Shown here: one piece after another, positions 23,499 to 34,310 of the stretch
Position numbering within the stretch: position 1 is the stretch's first letter
How the letters are laid out: the number at the start of each line of letters is the position of its first letter
DNA from: Augochlora pura
Taxonomy: Eukaryota; Arthropoda; Insecta; Hymenoptera; Halictidae
Reading direction: 5' to 3'
Assembly: GCF_028453695.1 (NCBI RefSeq)
Contig: NC_135774.1
Location: forward strand, 9,176,001 to 9,240,000
Length of the DNA: 64,000 nt
Notes under the pieces: generated by a model
The model's database searches: none
Told to the model about the DNA's origin: nothing
Seen by the model: the letters and a program-made list of their open reading frames with translations, nothing else
Made by a program: the position numbers and the translations under genes

Positions 23499-23745
23499 TT
23501 AACACTCTTAGCGCCGAACAACAATACATCATTGTTGGCTGTACTTTTAAAACCATTCGTTTCCTAATATTTTTAATAAACAATTGCTTGATTTCATAAT
23601 ATTTGTTCTGTTTTGAATTTTCTAATCGTCAGGTTTTAAAATATTGTTATAATTTCTATCCGAAATTTTAGCAAACTATATCAAATAATTATATATATTT
23701 TATTCAGATATTACGCGATTCTTTTGGTCGGCACCAAGAGGTTAA
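23499..23745. mobile_element. TTAA MITE family D, 247 bp
   Basis: Left end TTAACACTCTTAGCGCCGA, right end TCGGCACCAAGAGGTTAA. The terminal repeats are inverted copies with two to three mismatches, and TTAA borders both ends. The internal region is AT-rich and non-coding. A second right end of this family lies at 24041-24077. Confidence 0.8.
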
Positions 23746-24040
23746 ATTTACGGTATGATCATTTTTAGTTGTCGATGGAGTTCAAAGGGTTATATTCGTT
23801 TACGTTCAAGTGTATCTTATTGTCTATGAATCCATAAAAAGATTATTAAAATTTATTATTATTATTTCGACAATTTTTTGCTCCTCCTTACTCTTCCCTA
23901 TTCGGAATGCAATTTTTTAAGTTATTACTCGAACACTTATTTTAAGAATATTGAAATTCTGGCAGCTGGAATATTAACAACAGATTTTTATAAACATTTT
24001 ATCCCTTAAAAAGGTAATAATTATATATATATTTCACTCA

Positions 24041-24077
24041 GATACAGGCGAAACTTTTGGTCAGCACTAAGAGGATT
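24041..24077 (+). mobile_element. Relic right end of family D
   Basis: CAGATACAGGCGAAACTTTT followed by GGTCAGCACTAAGAGGATTA aligns with the right end of 23499-23745 (CAGATATTACGCG, then TTTTGGTCGGCACCAAGAGGTTAA). Confidence 0.5.
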
Positions 24078-24799
24078 ATGTATGAATCAAATTATACTCT
24101 TTTATCCCCAATATTTAAACATTCGAATATAGATATATTTATTTATTTATATCAGTCTCACGGCCAAGAAGTTTGACTTGGTTTACAAACACCTAACAAT
24201 ACACTTCTATCTTAACCTTTTATTCTTCACATTCGAATAAATATAAGCACACGACAAATATAAAATTCCCTCTTCTCCTATAAAAATTAATAAAATCCAA
24301 AAACTTCTAATTACAACAATTACAAAGAAAATGTTACAACAAATTGTCAACATAAGCACTAGCCAATTTCCAAGGGGGATCGATCCAAAGAGACGCGACA
24401 TTCGAAATGACATGTCGTCAAAAGTTTCCCTCTACGCGATAATGGCGGCGAATTAATTTCCACGGGCGACACAATAGCAGAACGGGGTAAAAATAAAAGA
24501 GAATCGATGCGTAGACGAAGTCGGCAGTCCATTGGCGAGGAGAAAATCGTCGGCACGAAATCAATTTTTCGCGAGACGGGAATACTAAGGAGACGCGGGC
24601 GAAAGAAGGGGGAGAGAGGGGCGGTAGGGCGAGAGGGAGGAGCTGTCGTTCGCGGCTGATGTCGGTGGCGGAATTAAAACGCCTGTTTCGGAATATTCCG
24701 ACGAAACCGGAAGTCCGCGGAGCTCACGGAGCGAACGTGACGGAACAAAGAATAGGAAGCGAGGGAGAAACGGGGAAAGGAACTGGAACAACGGATGGA

Positions 24800-24930
24800 A
24801 CGGATTCGAGGCTCTCTCGCGCCGCTGTTCGGGATGACGTCATAAACCTTATTTATATCCGCGCGTGTTCCAGGCGTACAGCGGTGCCGTTATTCGGGGC
24901 ACACCTCGTTTCAGTTTGCGCGCGGATGCG
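24800..24930 (+). promoter_or_regulatory. Promoter-like segment: CRE palindrome plus TATA-like box
   Basis: TGACGTCA, a perfect cAMP-response element, lies at 24835-24842. About 10 bases on is CTTATTTATATCC, a TATA-like element, and TCAGT, the arthropod initiator core, occurs near 24909. The TATA-to-initiator distance of about 55 is longer than the usual 25-30, so the start site is uncertain. The CRE is directly visible; promoter function is inferred from its placement in a CpG island. Confidence 0.35.
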
Positions 24931-25041
24931 GGCGGAAATACGTGGATACAGAGGCGTGTGCACGCCCGTGTGTGCCCGTGGCTCTGCGGTTTGAACACGC
25001 ACCGCTCTCGCGCTGGGTTCTCTCGCTCGTTCCCCGCCTCG

Positions 25042-25056
25042 CCCCCCCCCCCCCCC
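25042..25056. repeat. Poly-C run (15 C)
   Basis: Uninterrupted C homopolymer within the island, prone to sequencing and replication slippage. Any frame through it is unreliable. Confidence 0.95.
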
Positions 25057-25479
25057 TCCGCTCGCTCGTACTCGGAGGCGCGTGCGAACGAGCCAGCGAG
25101 CCAGCGTTGGAACGAGCGCGCGAGAACGGGCGAGCACACACGTCAACGGCACATCCTACGCTCCCGAGGATTGCGTCATGCGGCAGCTCCAGTTGTCGGG
25201 TTACGAAATCCGGGGAAATCTACGAGCGCCGCGGCGCGCGACGCGGAATCGACGATCCCCGACCGGTTCGAGCACACGAATCGATGGAAACGATGCTGAA
25301 TTATTTCGACGACTTTCGCGGAGGAGTCGCGATTAGAGCCGATACAACCACCATCCCCCCTCCTGCCGTGATCAAACTTTTACCGCGCGACCTACGAACG
25401 CCGCGATGGTATCGGGAAAAGTGCGCTTTCGATTTTCGGGAGATCTTCTCTCTTTGTTTATTCAGTTACCGTTTCATAT

Positions 25480-25616
25480 TTAATCCTCTGCACTCTCGAA
25501 GACATTTTTACTATAGATTTGTAATAAAATTTCTGACTTATTATATTTCCATTCTATGTAACAAAGCACACTTTTGTGCATACGAAAGATTGATTCTAAT
25601 CACTCCTACCAATTTT
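25480..25616 (+). mobile_element. Family A MITE copy 1, interrupted by a second family A element
   Basis: TTAATCCTCTGCACTCTCGAA at the left, then the family A body (ATTATATTTCCATTCTATGTAAC, GTGCATACGAAAGATTGATTC in outline). It breaks at AATTTTTTAA, where a new family A terminus starts. The same AATTTTTTAA word is present in the uninterrupted copy at 26261-26509, so the insertion used that TTAA. No right end was found. Confidence 0.7.
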
Positions 25617-25905
25617 TTAACCCTTTGCACTCGAAGCCATTATAACATGTTGAGCGCCGCGTCACCCAAAAATATCATTTTTGACCAATCTTGAAGATTC
25701 ATTTTTATTGTAATATATTGAATTTGACTAGAATGTTTCGAATGCGAAAGAGTTCTAATATCGCCCCTTATGATAAATATTAACTTTCTAGCTTCGCTTT
25801 AATTAATTAAATTGTTTTAACTATGTGGGTATTTTAGTGGTCGATTGTCGGCAGTCAACGTGTTAAGTTTAGATCCAAAATTGCTATTTTAACCTGCTGT
25901 AGCAT
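25617..25905 (+). mobile_element. Family A MITE copy 2, split by a family E element
   Basis: TTAACCCTTTGCACTCGAAGCCAT occupies 25617-25641. The next family A words (a TTAA followed by TAGATCCAAAATT) resume only after 25866. The missing piece is exactly the family E element, which therefore landed in the TTAA of the GCCATTTTAACT motif. The rest of copy 2 is not recognisable beyond about 25905. Confidence 0.65.
25642..25866 (+). mobile_element. TTAA MITE family E, about 225 bp, innermost of a triple nest
   Basis: The left end ATAACATGTTGAGCGCCG pairs with the right end CGGCAGTCAACGTGTTAA, with a mutated TTAA on the left. A second, diverged copy at 59310-59537 shares CGAATGCGAAAGAGTTCTAA, a TATGATAAAT word and TTTTAATTAATTAAATTG. 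No transposase is encoded. Confidence 0.75.
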
Positions 25906-26260
25906 AGTACTTAGTATAATTTGCTATATGAGCAAATTATATTATTTTAGATTAGATTATATGCTACTTTGCTATATTCTTACATTCTCCTAAATTATTT
26001 ACAATCATCAAACAAAGAAATCGATTTTTATCCAACTCGTATTTCTCACAATTGACTCGAACAATAATTATTTTACAAAATATCACCGCAGTCTAATCAA
26101 TAATAACGTACACAATAAATATTATAGTACTTCCAAAAAGTAAGGAATTTCTAAACTTCCTCTACAAACATTTTCTCTGAAGCATCATTAACAAATTATT
26201 AACTAAAAACACTGACAACGTGGTTAGTTGTTTCTAAAATCGTATTTAAGTTAACACCAA
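25906..26260. other. AT-rich DNA between MITEs
   Basis: No gene signal. A reiterated GCTATAT/GCTATATG phrase occurs at 25920-25980. Confidence 0.55.
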
Positions 26261-26509
26261 TTAACCCTTTGCACTCGGAGCCATTTTAACTGTAAATCTG
26301 AAATAATTTTTCTGGTTCGTGGTATTTCCATTCTATTTAACAAAATAAATTTTTATGCATACAAGATTTATTCTCGCGACTCCTACCAACAGTTTTACTA
26401 CTTGATAATTTTTTAAATCGAAAACTTATCTGTTAGAAAAATTATTCTGCAACGTAATGGAATAATTTTAGTGGTGTCTCAGAGTCACCACTCGAGTGCA
26501 AAGGGTTAA
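26261..26509 (+). mobile_element. TTAA MITE family A, complete reference copy, 249 bp
   Basis: Left terminus TTAACCCTTTGCACTCGGAG, right terminus CTCGAGTGCAAAGGGTTAA, with TTAA on both sides. The right end carries an extra small hairpin (GAGTCACCACTC). The CCCTTTG start and TTAA duplications are the hallmarks of piggyBac-type transposition. At 249 bp and without an open frame it must rely on a transposase encoded elsewhere. It is the best copy here for building a consensus. Confidence 0.92.
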
Positions 26510-26650
26510 ATTGTCCGCGGACGTTCGTCGACATTTCTATCGCGCGGAAAAAGAATATCGGCCCGGACGCGACGAGGACGAGGCAATTCCTCCGCGCCGG
26601 AAACGGAGAGTCGAAACAAACCCTCTGGAAGTGTCGTAGCGCCGTGCGAA

Positions 26651-26681
<31 letters not shown>

Positions 26682-27300
26682 TCAGGGTAAAAGGCAAAAA
26701 TTAAAGACCGTAGGAAATTCGGTTACGCGCTCGCGAATCACGAAGCCCGGTCGGCGGAAGCCTTCGCAGTTGTAATATTACGTCGCCGTGGGGACGGTGG
26801 TTAACAGGAAACAGAGGAAATATAAAATGAATTACGGCCGGGCCGGGGACACGTTTGCGTCTGCCATCCTTCACGGTTAATACGAGAAAAATGCATATTC
26901 GCGTTACCCGCGGACGATGTTTTAATCCTGTCCCGGCGTCCACTTCGTCCGGCCGCGATGTAAGACAAGGTACCGGCCGGCGGACGCGTGATTCAAATGC
27001 GCCCGGGGATATTAACATAATTCGTTTTGACGAAGGAACGTGCGCGCCCGGCCCGTCGCTCGAATCCCGCCGCCGTCGCTTCGAGGATTTAAACGTGCGA
27101 GAGAACCGATAAGAATCGCCGAATACGAAATTACGGACGCCTTAATGTTATTCCGGGACGACTAATTGTTCATTGGCTATTTGCACGTTCCATCGTGCGG
27201 TAGCTATTACAAATGCTAATCGGATCGCTCGACGGAAACAGATGGCTCGGATTGTGTGTATAGTTTGTTAAGTTTCGTCGGTATTTCTTCGAGCATCTCC
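26510..27300. other. CpG-dense island with an (AG)n tract
   Basis: (AG)n spans 26650-26677. The block around 26900-27200 mixes CpG-rich DNA with CCTTAATG, CTAATTG and TTAAC homeodomain-type words. Open frames on both strands (85-105 codons) look like chance. Possible regulatory block. Confidence 0.4.
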
Positions 27301-27570
27301 AGCTGTGTAATTGAAAAATACTTCGAAGAGGATTTTTTGAATAATCGGTGGATTATTAGTTTGCATATTATTAAACACCAATTGTGGGAAATAATTGCGT
27401 AAATTACATTGTTGAAACAACTATGATAACAAAAGCTGTGCGAAATCTAAATAAATTTCTTTACTGTCGTTGTTAACTTTTAAAAAGGGAGTTTTATATT
27501 AAAAACTTTCTCGTTAAACATAATATGGAAGATTACCTTAAATAAAAAACAAATTGAGAACATACATTAA

Positions 27571-27640
27571 GTACGCAATGTATTATGTATACTCTTATAC
27601 AATGTAGAATATTTAAATATTGAAGTGGAGTGTAGACTTG
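27571..27640 (+). repeat. Dispersed repeat, copy 1
   Basis: Shares an ordered series of words with 35467-35535: GCAATGTA, ACTCTT(A/G)T(A/G)CAAT, ATTTAAATATTGAAGT or ATTAAATATTGAAGT. The two copies are in the same orientation 8 kb apart. No terminal structure is visible. Confidence 0.5.
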
Positions 27641-27754
27641 GACTGTATAAGATATGAAACTCGATGTTTAAAAACTTGATAAATATGCGCTTCACATTTA
27701 AACATTTTAAAGTTGATATTTATATATATTCTAACATTTGCTTTTGTTACTGAA

Positions 27755-27780
27755 GTCAAATTAAGCATGCAAGGGTTGAA
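27755..27780 (+). mobile_element. Relic right end, GCATGCAAGGGTTGA type
   Basis: Reverse-complement of the left end at 30505 (CCCTTGGCATGCT) with one indel, bordered by TTGA in place of TTAA. A solo terminus. Confidence 0.3.
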
Positions 27781-29299
27781 ATAAAAATTTAAGAAATGTC
27801 TTTCAACGATTTTGGTGAAAGTAGAATTTAATTAGAATTTTGAAAGTTATCTCTTAACTCTTTTTGTAAAAATTGTGTTAATTTGTAGATAGAAATAATT
27901 CGAAACTTTATATTTAATAATTATGCTATAATCGTAACAATTGTGCTATATACGTTTTTTTTAAATTACATAGTTTAGGTTATGTGAAATTTTGATGTCT
28001 ATATTTTGTGAAATTGATATGGTCATAATCTTTCTATTGTAATAAATTTTCTATTGTAAAACTATCTCTTTGAAATTTAACAACAACAGTGAACAAATTT
28101 ATTTAGATTTCGTACAGTTCTTGTTGTAATAGTTTATTTAATAATTTAATTTATGCAATCATTTTTTGGGACACCTTCTATATTGTATTTAATACGCATC
28201 AGAAGTTTTAAATGTTTACAATCTAGAGTTTTACAATAGAAAATTTCTCGTTAAAATTAATATGAAGAATTTACCCAAATAATATATTTAATAATAATAT
28301 AAGTAATATATTATACATATATTATAATATACTGAAATAAAATATTTATAAGAAAAATTCTTTACAACAGTTAGAGTAAACAATACGCGCAGCACTTATT
28401 AAAATTAAAATAAGTAGCATCCGTTCACATTTGCAATGTAAATATTTCAATGACTACATAATTTTCTTCGAAATCAGGATAAGTCTTGTATCCCGTTTCG
28501 CAAGAAGATTGCAACACATCTTGCCGCGATGTGAACGTAAACCAAAGCGAATTATCTGCCGGCATGTGAACACACAAACTCTGTCACACGTGCACTCCAA
28601 GTTTCTTTCCCTAATGTAAGTTAAATATACAAAATTCGTTGCGCGCGCATGTAAACTTTTGTAATTTACTTGCCACGGTGAAACATCTGCGAAGATTTTA
28701 AGAAGACGAAAACCTTGAATTCATTAGAATTTCATAAATTTTCGTTTGTAACATTTTCAAACTACGGAGCAACGTGAACCCTCTCATTAAATTTAAGAAA
28801 AATATCGAGTTATCACGGTATAGTATTACGTTAGACGCATTGATGGCAAAATTTAATGAAGAAAATTTGAAACAGAAACTTTTAAAAGATTGAAATATAG
28901 TGATGTATTATTATAATAAATATATTTCTTTAATATGATAGTTTAGTTTCTTATTAGGAGGTGTTACAAGAATTCTTATTTTGACTAAATTATTATAAAA
29001 GCCATAATATTTACAATTTACATATTCTAACACAGCTTTTTATCAATACTTATTTTTGAAGTATTATCTAAAAATGGAAGTTATTCACATAATGCATCGA
29101 TACTTGCACTATTCTCCACAACATTTACACAGAACATATACGCAACATAATCTATTAGCATTATTTATAATTATTCATAAAGAGACAACTGTATCTAAAC
29201 AACATGCTACCGTATCACTATTGGTACATACAATATTTAAACAAAAGAAATATATAAATTTTTCAATTCTTCAATTATGAACGAAAATAAACTCTGAAT

Positions 29300-29989
29300 C
29301 CAATCTCCGAGTCGACGAAAAACACAACAATAATTCAACAACTCCACCCTCGATTCCATGAAAGACAGAAAACCGCAAGAAACGCAAATTCGCTCGATCC
29401 CGCAGAAAATCGCATTGATCCTCGCGCACGATAAATCCCCGGCAACTCGATTCACCCGGTTTGCAAACAACTCGGACTCGTATTCGCGGGAGAGAAACAT
29501 GTAATTTGTAGATGGTGGGTTTCTATCTCGTATCGGCAAGTAGCCCGAACGGAATGAAATTTCAAGGGAAAAGGAAAACATGCGTCGCAAGCAAGAAGAC
29601 GCCGTCCGAGCTCCGTCATCCGCGGACGCGATTCCGCATGCGAACAGCCGAAAATCGGGACGGGACAGCATCGGCTTATTGGGTTCTTATGTTAAACGCG
29701 AAACCATACGTAACGGCGCGGAACGTTCGGACGAAAGGAATCGTTGGACGCACGTGGCCACCGCCGACGGAATTTCATACGGCGGTTCCTTCCCTATTAT
29801 TTACGACGTAACAGAATACAGAGTGACGCGCACGGGAAAAATAAAAAGGGGGAGGGGCAACAAGTCGCTGAGCAACGTTGCGGGGCCGCGCGGGGGCTGC
29901 GCCTAATGTGAAATCGAATTTTCCCTCGGAAAAACAAAGTCTGAGGGAACAAACGGAATATCTTCGCCGGGGAATAATTTTGTATCGAC
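29300..29989. other. CpG-rich island
   Basis: Open frames of 99-144 codons on both strands. The 108-codon plus frame at 29580-29906 has mixed composition, but there is no domain, splice evidence or start context to support it. The sequence ends at the TA that flanks the mariner-like element. Confidence 0.4.
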
Positions 29990-29991
29990 TA

Positions 29992-30289
29992 CAGTCAGTC
30001 CCATAAGTATTCGTATCCTCATTCCTTATAAAAGAAATCTGTTGAAATCAAGGGAAGCGTGCAAGATTTTGCAAAAAACTTTTTATTATGAATGAACACA
30101 TGTGTAAAGTTTATTTATACCAAATTATAACAAACTTGATTAACTAATAACAAAGATATATTGATTTTACTCCTCATAATCTCCTTCCGTCACATCCAAA
30201 AATCTTAAGTAAGATAATAAAAAGTTCCCTTGATTTCAACAAATTTCTCTTATAAGCAATGTGGGTACGAATACTTATGGGACTGACTG
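29992..30289. mobile_element. mariner/Tc1-type MITE, 298 bp, TA target duplication
   Basis: The left end CAGTCAGTCCCATAAGTATT and the right end, its inverted copy, are each flanked by TA (29990-29991 and 30290-30291). The inverted repeats run about 65 bases with few mismatches. They pick up again further in at CTTTTTATTAT, so most of the element could fold on itself. TA duplication and CAGT(C) termini place it with Tc1/mariner-class elements. There is no transposase frame. The sharp ends and high arm identity suggest a fairly recent insertion, here into a CpG island. Confidence 0.93.
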
Positions 30290-30291
30290 TA

Positions 30292-30790
30292 CGTCGAACG
30301 AACGGCGCGCGCGGTAGTTTCCCCGGATGGTTTTGAATAATTCACCGTGAGCCGTTTTATTCTATCGATATGTCGTGCAATTTGTAATATTAACCGGGAC
30401 GATGTGCCTGCTCTATAGTTGCCGCTCGCAATTAAACAGTTTTCGCTTTGCAATTCCTATTACGGGGTATATGTCGAATGTATGTTCCCCGCCGCGGCCG
30501 GTTTTTAACCCTTGGCATGCTAAAACGCGCGATCGATGCTCCTTGCCGAAGGGCCCTTCAGACAACGTTGTTACTCCTTGTTACTACGGTTTTTATTGTG
30601 CTACGCTGGTAATGCGATGCAAACGAGGAAAATCGTTTTAAAAAAGCGTGGCCGTGGTTCGTAATGCGATGTACGGTCGTTTATGATTGGGATCGATAAG
30701 CAATGGACTACGCTGTTTGCGAGAAATGGGAAACGAATAGCATCGTGTTTCTTTAGTCGTTTGCGGTGTATGTTGTTTTAAGTGTCTGCG
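30292..30790. other. Right half of the split CpG island
   Basis: Continues the GC-rich block broken by the mariner-type MITE. It contains a solo MITE terminus at 30505. No gene supported. Confidence 0.4.
30505..30532 (+). mobile_element. Solo left end TTAACCCTTGGCATGCT
   Basis: A TTAA-bordered terminus similar to the inverted sequence at 27755-27780. No partner end is visible within 300 bases. Confidence 0.3.
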
Positions 30791-32850
30791 CGAGTATAGA
30801 GAAATTTGTGCATCTTGTAACTATTAATTGATAGTCTTGGTAGGTATAGTGACTACCGAGAGTATTAGGATAGTGGTGTGATTATTATAATCTATATTTA
30901 AATAAGTATATATTAGAAGGAAAAATACTTTATGGTGTATTAAAGGAGATATAATATACCTACTTTATATATTCAAAATTATACCGACTTTCAACAATAT
31001 GGAATGTGTTAATTGACACATGAATTTTCACTTTATCGCATTCATTCGTCAAAGTTACCTTTTACGCTTAAGATTATATAAAATTACATTTATATGAATT
31101 ATACAAAAATTTGTCTTCTCTTGACTGTTCATATTATTCCTGTTACAAATAAAATAAAGAGTCATTGATACTTTTATTAAGAATGTAGAAACCTTATGAT
31201 GAAAGAAAGTCGGAGAACAAAGATTAAATGCAACGAATTTTGATTAAAAAATGACAGTTTTCAGAAATGGTACAATAAACTATTAAATCCTAAAAAATTT
31301 AAACAATTCAAAATTCAAAGAATCGTATAAGCCCGTATTATTACTTTCGATTTCAACGCTACAATAAAAGTAACAACGAGAAAAATTCTCACGTGTAAAT
31401 TCAGTAAATAAAGTCCCATACAATTGCAACAAAATATAGCATCAACATTTACTCAATATTACAACTCAATATTATTCCTCAAATTCTTGTTAAGTTTATG
31501 ACTGATTCTATGTTCAGCTTCCCTCGATCATTGGTACACTTTCATTTTAATTTACCAGAATACCAAGAAAATATCTTACTTTATCTTATTTAAATCTTTA
31601 TTCCAATGTTTTATACGTTATATACGATTGTAATTGACAGCGTGCCGCGATAGCAACGCTTTAGACTGCCAGACCAATTCGAAGATGGTCCAAGATAGTA
31701 TACGCGCATTATTATAATAGTCTGGTCCAATCAACCGAAGGAAGACGATTTACATAATATGTAATGAGATTGGCTTATTAGAAACGGTCTATCGAATCGA
31801 GCATCCGGTCGCCTCTATAAAACGCGTATGTAAATTGGAACACTGGGAACTGTTCCTCCAATATGTTTCGATTAATACCACAATCGTTCCCATTAAGAAA
31901 AAAATATGTATCGTCACATTATCTCGTTAACCAATACTTCGGTTATTTATTATTGCTAGGCCGCAGATCTTTATTCAAATTAAGAATTATCTAGAGCAGT
32001 TGTACAAATCTGTAGTTAAATAAAAATTTATTATTTATAATGTATTTTTAATGTATAAAAGTGTATTATGTATAATATATTTTTAAAGTATAAAAATGTA
32101 TTATGTATAATGTATTTTTAGTTTATAGAAATGTATTATGTATGATATATTTTTAATGTATAAAAATGTATTATGTATAACGTATTTTTAATATATAAAA
32201 ATATATTTTTCTTGAACAGTTCTAATTAATTTAAAATAACAGAAGAACGTTCATAATTTTTTTTTCACGAATTCGCTGTACTACAAAGTGCTCACATTAA
32301 AATCCAGTATTTTTTCTTGCGAATAGTAAATATTAGAAACGAAGTTGCTCAGAATGATAACGTTGATAACATATTTTGAATAATTACTACTATTTTTTAC
32401 GAGCCGTGTAATTTTTTACCTGTATTATTCTTTTAGAAAAATAAGAGCACAGAGAAGAATTGCCTTCACATGTTCTTAATTTAATACAAAATTTTATTTC
32501 ATATAGTTCTGAAAATAACTAAAATTGATTTTTCTTACAACTAATATCATCAAGAACGACACGAGTCTTAAGGTTATGGTCTAGGTTATGTTAACTCCTT
32601 TACCACAACGTATAAAAGTTCATCATTTGCAATCATCGTATTATTTCTTAGAGATAGAGTTCACTTTTTATTATTTCAAGTTTAAAAAATATTGAAATTC
32701 AAAGTAATTTTTATTAATAAAAATTACAATGTTTTGGAATTAATATAAGATTTGAAGATATGAAATTTAGTTTAATTTGAAATTCTAAGGGTGAACGTCG
32801 CAAATTTTTGACACAACAGTTATCGTTTGCTTATTATTTGCTCCCAGACT
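30790..32850. other. AT-rich DNA with one minisatellite
   Basis: Apart from the 32028-32207 array I see no gene, RNA or transposon end. Confidence 0.55.
32028..32207. repeat. Minisatellite, 35 bp unit, about 5 copies
   Basis: GTATTATG recurs at 32063, 32098, 32133 and 32168, exactly 35 bases apart. Each unit also contains a TATTTTTA and a TATA(A/G)AA word. Confidence 0.9.
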
Positions 32851-33600
32851 TAATTCTCCCGACGCGTTCGCTGCTCCGCGTTTCTACTCCGCCATTCTTC
32901 ACCCAGAACGCATAAAGTTCTCAGTCCGCTTATCATCCAAGCTAAACGTTTTACTTCTCGCCACGACGCGAGAAAGAATCGGAGCCGGGATTGCGCCGAG
33001 GACTGTAAAACGTATCCTTCGTTTTAATAAGCCGCGGGGGGACCCGGCAAGTTCCATTTTGAAATTGCCGACAAAGCGTCGGGTGGAACGCCGCGAGCAA
33101 CGTACCCGGGATTGTTTGCAGATCAGAGATACGTTCTCGCTATTAATCACCTATATCAGTCACGTTCGATGGAATTTCTGCGGATAGGGATCGTTCATTC
33201 TATATGCCGTCGCGTCTGATGGCGTATAAATCTTATCTAGCGATTTGTCTCGTACGGATGGAAAATATCTCCGCGGCTTTATGACGAAAGACACACACAG
33301 GGTCCGAGTCTCTGCTGGAACGAGTATACTTAACGTCTGACGAGGACGCGAGGCTCGCGTAACACTGTGTATCACCTGGATAACAGTGGAACGCACCGCT
33401 ACGGTAACATTGTAATCTGGTCTTTTTCCATTCCTATGGGAGAATCTCGAAAGAATTTGTTCGCGTTTGTACTTGCAACTGGATCGCGGATCTTTGTCGG
33501 ATGTATAAATTGCTCTTGATAATTGCAAGAAATAAGAACGGAAATGTCTTTGCTCTTTGAATAATTGTAATAGGTTGAACACAATGTAACAATGTTTTTA
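32850..33600. other. GC-richer block
   Basis: Minus-strand frames of 83 and 140 codons (32899-33150, 33160-33582) have mixed composition but no recognisable motif and no convincing splice borders. Unassigned. Confidence 0.35.
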
Positions 33601-33735
33601 AATTCTTCTAATGTATCATAGTTTTGTGATTTACCATTAATTGTCGTTATACGTTATTTGTTCAATTTTTCAAGGTGAAACCAACCCTTAATTTTAAAAT
33701 GATTCTATTTGTGAAGAACGTGTTTTTCAGATTAT

Positions 33736-33952
33736 TTAAACTCTTCAGGGATGATTTTTTATAGTAGGGAACAATCTATTTAATTTCTTTTTTATTTATC
33801 ATCCATTTCATTCGATGAGGTTTTTCGATATTTCTGAGGAATTTTTTAGCGAATAGTTTTTCAACTGATTCTCATTGTCTTAAACTTAGAATAATTATAA
33901 TTTTAAGAAAACTAAACGTACACGTACGTGAAAGTATCCTTGAAGAGGTTAA
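33736..33952 (+). mobile_element. TTAA MITE family C, 217 bp
   Basis: TTAAACTCTTCAGGGATGAT at the left pairs with ATCCTTGAAGAGGTTAA at the right. Relatives at 13170 and 23354 share the GGGATGA left end and, for 13170, the TAGCGAATAGTT body word. No coding capacity. Confidence 0.72.
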
Positions 33953-34310
33953 TCAGATTTATTATATTTTATTATATTGTATATTTCGTCCTATTAAATT
34001 TGCAAAATTGTTAAAACGATAATAACTTGTATTATTTTACTTTCATGCAATTTTTGCCGAGAAAGATAGTAAAATATTTGAAAATATGCAGTCACAATAT
34101 TCAAAATAAAATCGCAAAAATTACTATACTTTCAGCACTATATAAAATAAATATACTATAGCAGAAAGAATTCTTGCACCTTAAAAACAAAATAATTTAT
34201 TTAAGTTCCGTACAATTCGAATATTTTCGAGACATTAAACACACCCTGATCTAAAAATTATTCAACGAGTTCGGTTACATTTTAAACAAATTATTCGCTA
34301 AGAAAAAATT
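33953..34310. other. AT-rich DNA
   Basis: I see nothing specific here. Confidence 0.55.

Larger units (their letters stand above)
24360..25480. other. Large CpG-dense island with promoter-like features
   Basis: The strongest GC block in the left half. It holds overlapping open frames on both strands, the longest 250 codons (24942-25694). That frame crosses a poly-C run and continues into MITE DNA, so as a whole it is not a protein. A start at 25286 gives a less biased stretch (METMLNYFDDFRGG), but no donor or family supports it. Confidence 0.4.
27300..29300. other. AT-rich non-coding DNA
   Basis: Nothing gene-like. It contains one half of a dispersed repeat pair (27571-27640, partner 35467-35535) and a MITE right end at 27750-27780. 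A slightly GC-richer patch lies at 28480-28620. Confidence 0.55.

Noticed and set aside
24942..25694. 250-codon plus-strand open frame, the longest in the window
   Set aside because: It crosses a C15 run, has Arg/Ala/Pro-biased translation typical of CpG-rich chance frames, overlaps open frames on the other strand, and its last 70 codons lie in family A MITE sequence.
29580..29906. 108-codon plus frame of fairly balanced composition
   Set aside because: No start context, splice sites or family resemblance; another frame of 99 codons overlaps it, as expected of CpG-rich DNA.
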